A stretch of DNA of 64,000 bases from Allomuricauda sp. ARW1Y1 (lineage in GTDB: Bacteria > Bacteroidota > Bacteroidia > Flavobacteriales > Flavobacteriaceae). Where the stretch lies: NCBI RefSeq assembly GCF_013407935.1, contig NZ_JACBZU010000001.1:124001-188000 (forward strand). The letters are read 5' to 3'. Of this stretch, positions 59,406 through 64,000 are shown one piece after another (within the stretch, counting starts at the first letter, position 1; each line of letters begins with the position of its first letter). Below the pieces are notes generated by a model. That model was not told the DNA's origin. It saw only the letters and a list, made by a program, of their open reading frames with translations, and made no database searches. The translations under genes were made by a program, and so were the position numbers.

Positions 59406-61235
59406 CTATTTAAAACTATAGCGCAAACCAAATAATACATTGCTTGGCGGCATTGGAACAAATCCTGCTTCTATGTAATCCGCATCGAAAATATTGCTTG
59501 CGGTAATGGTAAACTCTGCCTGCTTTACTTTGATTCCCAACGAAGCGTCCCAAACATTATAGGTTTGCCCTGTAGTCCGTTCTGCATACTTATAGATGAT
59601 ATTCTGGCGCACATTTTTAAACAGTTGGGTACTCAAGCGAGTGGTATATTGATGCTTCAGCGTATTTAAAGAGTAACGGGATAGTTCCTCATTTTGATCT
59701 AAAATATTGTCATCTAAAAACGCATAGCCCACACTTAAGGTTTGCGTAAAATCCTTGAACAAAAAATTATAGGCAGCGTCCAATTCCAAACCTTTGGTAT
59801 TTACCTCTGTAATATTGGTTGCCACAAATACATCCTCAGAAACATCGTTTCTGATATAATCTATAAGATTATCCGCGTCTCTATTGAATACAGCGATACT
59901 GGCGTTAACTTTAGGCGTAGTATACTTTAGACCAAATTCCTGTGCAAATGCTTCTTCTGGTTCCAAATTTTCGTTACCACTGGAAACAGGGTCATTGTAA
60001 AACAAATCGGTATAAGTGGGTATGCGATAGGTATAACCAATATTCCCATATATCTTAAAATTATTGGTAAGGCTATACCCTATATCCAAACCAGGAAAGG
60101 CACGGAATTTAAAATCGGAAAAGTAAGTTAGCGCCACACCCGGAGTAATATCCAACTTGTTATCCGCTATACTAAAGCGATGCTCCAAAAACACATTCGA
60201 CATGAAACGGTTTCGATTGCCCAGGTTATTACTTCTTAAATAGATTTTAGAAAATTCCACTCCAAAACCAGTAATTCCCAATTTAGAGGCATAAGAAGCA
60301 TTGGTTTCCACGCCAATCTTATTGGAAATATGCATGTTTCTGAAAAAACTGGGGTCATTTCGTCTCAAGAGAAACAAGTCTTGGTTACGTTTCCAATAGA
60401 GTCTTGGCTGTATTTTTAGGTTATTTTTCTTGAAGGTGGTAGATAACGCCAAAAGACTATTTTGGGTTTCCTCGTACTCGTTAAATGTAGGATTGGTGGT
60501 GTAAAAGTTCTCAGCCCCAAAATTACGCTCCAAGAATGAAGCTGTCAATATAATGGGCTGCGCATTTTTATTAAAAGTGCTTTTTAAAAAGTAATTGGCA
60601 TTATCGTAATCCGAGTTATTTCTATATCCTTCGGAGGTTACCCTTCCCACATGTATGATATGCGAAGAGTTTTCCTTATCCACCCCTGCAGTTACGCTAC
60701 CATTTAATTGACCAAAAGAACCCGCTTCCACATTTAAGGAAACGGAATTGTTCAAACTCTTCTTTGTAATGATATTGATGGCGCCCGTGAAGGCGTTTTG
60801 TCCAAAAACCCGAGCTGCTGGACCTTTTATAATTTCTATCCGTTCGATAACCTCTAAGGGCAAAGCTGCGTTCATGGTGTGGTGACCCGTTTGCGGATCG
60901 TCCATTTTAACGCCATCTATAAGCAATAAGGTTTGGTCAAAACCACCACCTCGTATGTACAAATCAGCTTGGCTACCCCCTGTACCGCGCCTTCTAATAT
61001 CTACACCTGCAACTTGTTGCAATAAATCCGCTACATTAACCGCTGCACTGTTTTTAATTTGAGCGGAGGTTACAATGTTTATGGTTCTAGAATTTTCCTT
61101 GAATGGAAGGTTGATTCGGTTGGCGATCACTACAACTTCGCTCAACGAATCTATCTTGACAGTATCGTCTTCTTGGGCTTGTACTTGAAAAGCACCAACT
61201 AGGAGCATCGTAGAAAGTAAAATTAACTTCTTCAT
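59406..61235 (-). CDS. TonB-dependent receptor (BtuB-like size), cargo unknown
   Basis: 609-residue outer-membrane receptor. Signal peptide to about residue 20 (FQVQAQ), TonB box near SLSEVVVIANRIN, plug with QQVAGVDIRRRGTGGSQADL and IRGGGFDQTLLLIDG, barrel ending GLRYSFK. The length and plug resemble BtuB-type receptors. No cobalamin riboswitch precedes it. It shares a 96-base intergenic region with a divergent MocR-type regulator, which probably controls it. No cytoplasmic transport partner is nearby. Confidence 0.92.
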   Translation of the reverse strand: MKKLILLSTMLLVGAFQVQAQEDDTVKIDSLSEVVVIANRINLPFKENSRTINIVTSAQIKNSAAVNVADLLQQVAGVDIRRRGTGGSQADLYIRGGGFDQTLLLIDGVKMDDPQTGHHTMNAALPLEVIERIEIIKGPAARVFGQNAFTGAINIITKKSLNNSVSLNVEAGSFGQLNGSVTAGVDKENSSHIIHVGRVTSEGYRNNSDYDNANYFLKSTFNKNAQPIILTASFLERNFGAENFYTTNPTFNEYEETQNSLLALSTTFKKNNLKIQPRLYWKRNQDLFLLRRNDPSFFRNMHISNKIGVETNASYASKLGITGFGVEFSKIYLRSNNLGNRNRFMSNVFLEHRFSIADNKLDITPGVALTYFSDFKFRAFPGLDIGYSLTNNFKIYGNIGYTYRIPTYTDLFYNDPVSSGNENLEPEEAFAQEFGLKYTTPKVNASIAVFNRDADNLIDYIRNDVSEDVFVATNITEVNTKGLELDAAYNFLFKDFTQTLSVGYAFLDDNILDQNEELSRYSLNTLKHQYTTRLSTQLFKNVRQNIIYKYAERTTGQTYNVWDASLGIKVKQAEFTITASNIFDADYIEAGFVPMPPSNVLFGLRYSFK

Positions 61236-61284
61236 TATTTTGAGCTTGTAACGTATGTTTTTAAGTCGTTTCCATTAGAACTGC

Positions 61285-61325
61285 AAAAGTCCTAACTTTC
61301 CGGACGATTAAACTAGTCCACTTTT
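61285..61325. promoter_or_regulatory. Candidate MocR operator between divergent genes
   Basis: GTCC at 61289 and 61316 and GGAC at 61302 are arranged as overlapping direct and inverted half-sites; AAAAGT (61285-61290) and ACTTTT (61320-61325) form an outer inverted pair. The GTCC copies are 27 bases apart. MocR proteins often bind directly repeated sites. Confidence 0.4.
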
Positions 61326-61331
61326 AAAATA

Positions 61332-62828
61332 ATGAATAGTCCGGTTTTAGATTTGTTGACCCAGCTTGTATCCATAGATAAGTCTATTGTACAGCCTGTG
61401 TATGTGCAAGTGGCACAGCAAATCATGAACGCCATTCAGAGAGGGTATTTGGAAAAAGGCAGCAAATTGCCGGGTACCCGGATTTTAAGTGAGTTATTGA
61501 ACGTTCACCGCAATACTGCTGTGGCCATCTATGATGAATTGGCCTCGCAAGGATGGGTAAACATTATTCCCAACAAAGGAACTTTTGTGGTGGTGCCAGA
61601 AGGTTCCGAGGTAAAGATCAAGGCAAATACACAGCATATTAATCAGGCATACCAGTATCCCATAAGTCCGGGATTTCCATTCCAACAATCCTTTAATTTA
61701 GCATCTACCAGAGAGGAGACCACCGCCAAATATTCTATAAATGATGGTAAGCCCGATTTAAGATTACATCCTGTGCACCAATTTTCCAGGTGGTATAGCG
61801 CTGCAATGAAACGAAAACCATTGATCAACAAATGGAATAGAACAAGCGCCTTGGTTCCTTCAGTTTTTAGCAAACAACTTTGCAATTACTTAAATGCCAC
61901 CAGGGGCTTTCATATCAAACCAACCAATTTATTGAATACCCGGAGCACCGAAATGAGTCTGTATATAGTTTCGCGGGTACTGATACATCCGGGCGATTTG
62001 GTACTGGTAGGACAACTGAGCAATTACGTGGCCAACATGATATTTCAACAAGCAGGGGCAAAAATAAAAACAGTACCTGTAGATGATGAGGGAATGGATG
62101 TGGGCTATATCAAAAAGCATTGTGTACATGGGAAAATTCGGTGTATTTATGTTTGCTCCAATCGGGACTACCCTACCACCATCACCTTAAGCACCAAAAG
62201 AAGACTGCAATTATTGGAATTGGCCAAAATCCATGGTTTTGCCATAATTGAGGACGATTTTGACCATGATTTTCAGTTTGAGGGTTCTTCGATGTTGCCC
62301 ATGGCCAGTGCAGATGCCAATGGTAATATGATTTATTTGGGCAAACTGGGACAATCTTTATTTCCGAGTTTTCATACTGGGTTTGTCGTGGCACCCGAAC
62401 AGGTCATTACAGAGGCCCATAATTACTTGCAATTATTGGACACCCAAGGCGACCTCATACAGGAACAAATGCTATCCGAACTGATATCCGAAGGTGAAAT
62501 ATACCGGCTCACGAAGAAAAATATAGTAACCTACAAACAACGTAGAGATGCGTTATGCACTTTATTAAAAGAACATTTTGACGATATACTTGATTGGCAA
62601 ATACCCTCTGGAGGACTTGCCCTATGGCTGCGATTTAAAAATCCCATATCTCTGGTAAAACTAGCCGAAGAGGCTGAAAAATTGGATTTATTCCTGCCAA
62701 AAACGATTCTCTATCAAGATAAAAATACCTGCGCCATACGTTTTGGTTTTGGCCATTTAAGCGAGGAAGAGCTTAAAATCGCAATGGAAAAGTTAAAACA
62801 AGCGTACCATCAGTTGATCGCTGCATAA
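61332..62828 (+). CDS. MocR/PdxR-type regulator (GntR HTH + aminotransferase domain)
   Basis: 498 residues. GntR winged helix at about 20-88 (YVQVAQQIMNAIQRGYLEKG; LLNVHRNTAVAIYDELASQG), linker, then a fold-type I aminotransferase domain (about 130-490). The PLP aspartate region is EDDFDHDF (Phe310 replaces the usual Tyr), and the position of the Schiff-base lysine, normally in a SKTLxP-type motif, reads GQSLFP with Gln341; the usual arginine is His348. The regulator may thus bind PLP weakly or not covalently. Divergent from a TonB-dependent receptor. Confidence 0.9.
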   Translation: MNSPVLDLLTQLVSIDKSIVQPVYVQVAQQIMNAIQRGYLEKGSKLPGTRILSELLNVHRNTAVAIYDELASQGWVNIIPNKGTFVVVPEGSEVKIKANTQHINQAYQYPISPGFPFQQSFNLASTREETTAKYSINDGKPDLRLHPVHQFSRWYSAAMKRKPLINKWNRTSALVPSVFSKQLCNYLNATRGFHIKPTNLLNTRSTEMSLYIVSRVLIHPGDLVLVGQLSNYVANMIFQQAGAKIKTVPVDDEGMDVGYIKKHCVHGKIRCIYVCSNRDYPTTITLSTKRRLQLLELAKIHGFAIIEDDFDHDFQFEGSSMLPMASADANGNMIYLGKLGQSLFPSFHTGFVVAPEQVITEAHNYLQLLDTQGDLIQEQMLSELISEGEIYRLTKKNIVTYKQRRDALCTLLKEHFDDILDWQIPSGGLALWLRFKNPISLVKLAEEAEKLDLFLPKTILYQDKNTCAIRFGFGHLSEEELKIAMEKLKQAYHQLIAA

Positions 62829-62835
62829 AATAAAA

Positions 62836-62857
62836 GAGACCGTTTAAAAATGGTCTC
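62836..62857 (+). terminator. Weak hairpin after the MocR gene
   Basis: GAGACC and GGTCTC with a 10-base A/T-rich loop, eight bases after the stop; no clear T-run follows. Confidence 0.45.
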
Positions 62858-62922
62858 CCTAAACATTCAAATTTATATCTTGCACAGAGGATAATAAATG
62901 ACCAAAAAAGCTGAATACCACC

Positions 62923-64000
62923 GTGCTTAAAAAATTACGTTCCTTAAGGTATCAAGACCTGGACTGGAAAACAGTCGTCTTTGTTTTGGTCGTAGTCTCA
63001 ATTTTCATCCGTTTCCCTTTCTTTTTTAGGGATTACGTGGACCGGGACGAGAGCACTTTCATTTTGATGGGACAATCTTGGGTGAACGGGTATTTGCCCT
63101 ACACCCAATTGTGGGACCTGAAACCACCGATTACATTTCTCTATTTTGCCATCATCATCAAAATTTTCGGGAAAAGCTTCTTTGCCATTCGTTTTTTTGG
63201 TTCGTTGTTGGTTGGGCTTACCGCCTTATTTACCTACGGTATTGCATCAAAAATCACCTCAAAAAAGATAGCCTTTTGGGTGGCGATATTCTGTGTTTTT
63301 TTTCAAAGTCTGTTTGGCAGTTTGCAAGGAGTGATGTCGGAGCACATTTGTACTTTCTTTTTTGTGGCAGCGCTCTTCATTCTGTTCACCAAAGAGGATA
63401 GTAAATGGTTTTTTACGGCCGGACTCCTGTTGGGGCTTTCGGTAATGAGCAAGCTCAACATGGCCTATCCCGTTTTAAGTTTGGGCGTTTTTTACCTCTG
63501 GGAGGGATTTCATACCAAACGGCTTTGGATAAATTTGAAACATCTGGTGTTCATGGGAGTCGGCTTCATGGTAACAGTTCTTTGTACACTACTCCCCTAT
63601 TATCTTCAAGGAATTTCAGACGTTTGGTGGAAATCCATTTTTGAAGCGCCTTTGGCCTATTCTAAGGGGAAATTTCATTCACCATGGAAAACCTTGCCTT
63701 ACGTTGGAACCATTGCGCTCTTGTTGGGTGGTATTTACTATTTTAAGTGGGCGGATTGGAAATCAAAAGGAATACAACTGTTAACCATTGTAGTTGTTGG
63801 AATATTGTTTTCGTATGTTCAAGCAGGGAAAGTGAACGGGCATTATCTCATCCAACTATATCCATTTATTTTGATTCCCTTGGGCATGGCCGGGAGCAAA
63901 CTACCTGTGATTCCGAAAAAGTTTAGCCCGATTGTTATCGTACTCCTTATTTTGATTCCGATGGAATCCTATTTGGAATATGGAAACATTGTTTCCAACA
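62923..64000 (+). CDS. GT39-like glycosyltransferase, C-terminus cut by window
   Basis: About 359 residues visible, open to the window edge. Starts at GTG 62923 (VLKKLRSLRYQDLDWKTVVF). Multi-helix membrane protein of the dolichyl/polyprenyl-phosphate mannose type (ArnT/PMT-like, GT39/GT83 clan): after the first helix comes RDYVDRDESTFILMGQS, with the catalytic-type acidic pair in the first periplasmic loop, and LPYTQLWDLKPPITFLYFA, the typical second conserved block. It transfers a sugar from a lipid carrier at the outer face of the inner membrane; the substrate is unknown. Confidence 0.85.
   Translation, partial: MLKKLRSLRYQDLDWKTVVFVLVVVSIFIRFPFFFRDYVDRDESTFILMGQSWVNGYLPYTQLWDLKPPITFLYFAIIIKIFGKSFFAIRFFGSLLVGLTALFTYGIASKITSKKIAFWVAIFCVFFQSLFGSLQGVMSEHICTFFFVAALFILFTKEDSKWFFTAGLLLGLSVMSKLNMAYPVLSLGVFYLWEGFHTKRLWINLKHLVFMGVGFMVTVLCTLLPYYLQGISDVWWKSIFEAPLAYSKGKFHSPWKTLPYVGTIALLLGGIYYFKWADWKSKGIQLLTIVVVGILFSYVQAGKVNGHYLIQLYPFILIPLGMAGSKLPVIPKKFSPIVIVLLILIPMESYLEYGNIVSN

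Noticed and set aside
61236-61331. Cobalamin riboswitch before the BtuB-like receptor
   Set aside because: The gap is only 96 bases and lacks the B12-box sequence.
62898-62930. 10-codon frame overlapping the GT39-like start
   Set aside because: Too short and without support; the GTG at 62923 in the other frame leads into a clear membrane protein.
1-64000. Search for tRNA, rRNA, CRISPR arrays, prophage or IS elements
   Set aside because: I saw no cloverleaf-like sequence, spacer arrays, transposase or integrase signatures; absence is by reading, not by a dedicated search.

Overview
This window comes from the chromosome of a member of the Flavobacteriaceae (phylum Bacteroidota), most like the Muricauda/Allomuricauda/Flagellimonas group. 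The evidence is the gldD-gldE gliding genes next to ssb, mutY, HU and RNase E/G; several TonB-dependent receptors; ftsX followed by a DUF3098 gene, uppP and truB; the Bacteroidota promoter signature TAnnTTTG (sometimes with TTG about 19 bases upstream) before many genes; and the near absence of Shine-Dalgarno sequences. I see no rRNA, tRNA, CRISPR array, prophage or insertion sequence.

Layout. 1-6.6 kb: central metabolism (PEP carboxykinase, saccharopine dehydrogenase with an Lrp-type regulator, ferritin, a membrane Zn peptidase, alanine dehydrogenase). 7-10 kb: an oversized leuS carrying palindromic repeats and an AT-rich block inside its reading frame. 10.1-13.6 kb: ftsX-DUF3098-uppP-truB plus a TonB-like protein. 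14.3-19.4 kb: a TetR/ABC/HlyD/TolC export operon with a near-perfect operator; the ABC protein has degenerate ATPase motifs. 19.5-25.6 kb: housekeeping genes (tag, aat, a sensor kinase, HIT, greA) and a DUF3127 protein with an SSB-like tail. 25.7-32.2 kb: a probable thiamine uptake region, with a TPP riboswitch in front of a TonB receptor and, upstream on the same strand, a thiamine-binding protein, a PnuC/PnuT permease, a NadR-like kinase and a DUF4301 protein. 32.3-42.5 kb: ahcY, a D-threonine-aldolase-like enzyme, a phytase with its own TonB receptor and a membrane TPR/LuxR regulator, and rplU-rpmA. 43-49.2 kb: a complementary pair of M16 peptidases and a copper-type TonB receptor operon behind a Crp/Fnr-like site. 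49.4-55.5 kb: the gld/ssb/mutY/HU/RNase E-G block. 55.5-64 kb: a glycosidase, recX, a cupin-like protein, a TonB receptor divergent from a MocR regulator with a substituted PLP lysine, and the start of a GT39-like glycosyltransferase.

How the parts fit. Much of the accessory content is TonB-powered nutrient capture, each receptor with its own control: thiamine by riboswitch, copper by a Crp/Fnr-type site, phytate through a neighbouring regulator, and one unknown substrate beside a MocR protein. The most unusual structure is in leuS, where palindromic elements that also occur between genes have been accepted in frame. All functional assignments rest on reading motifs by eye; no database search was run.
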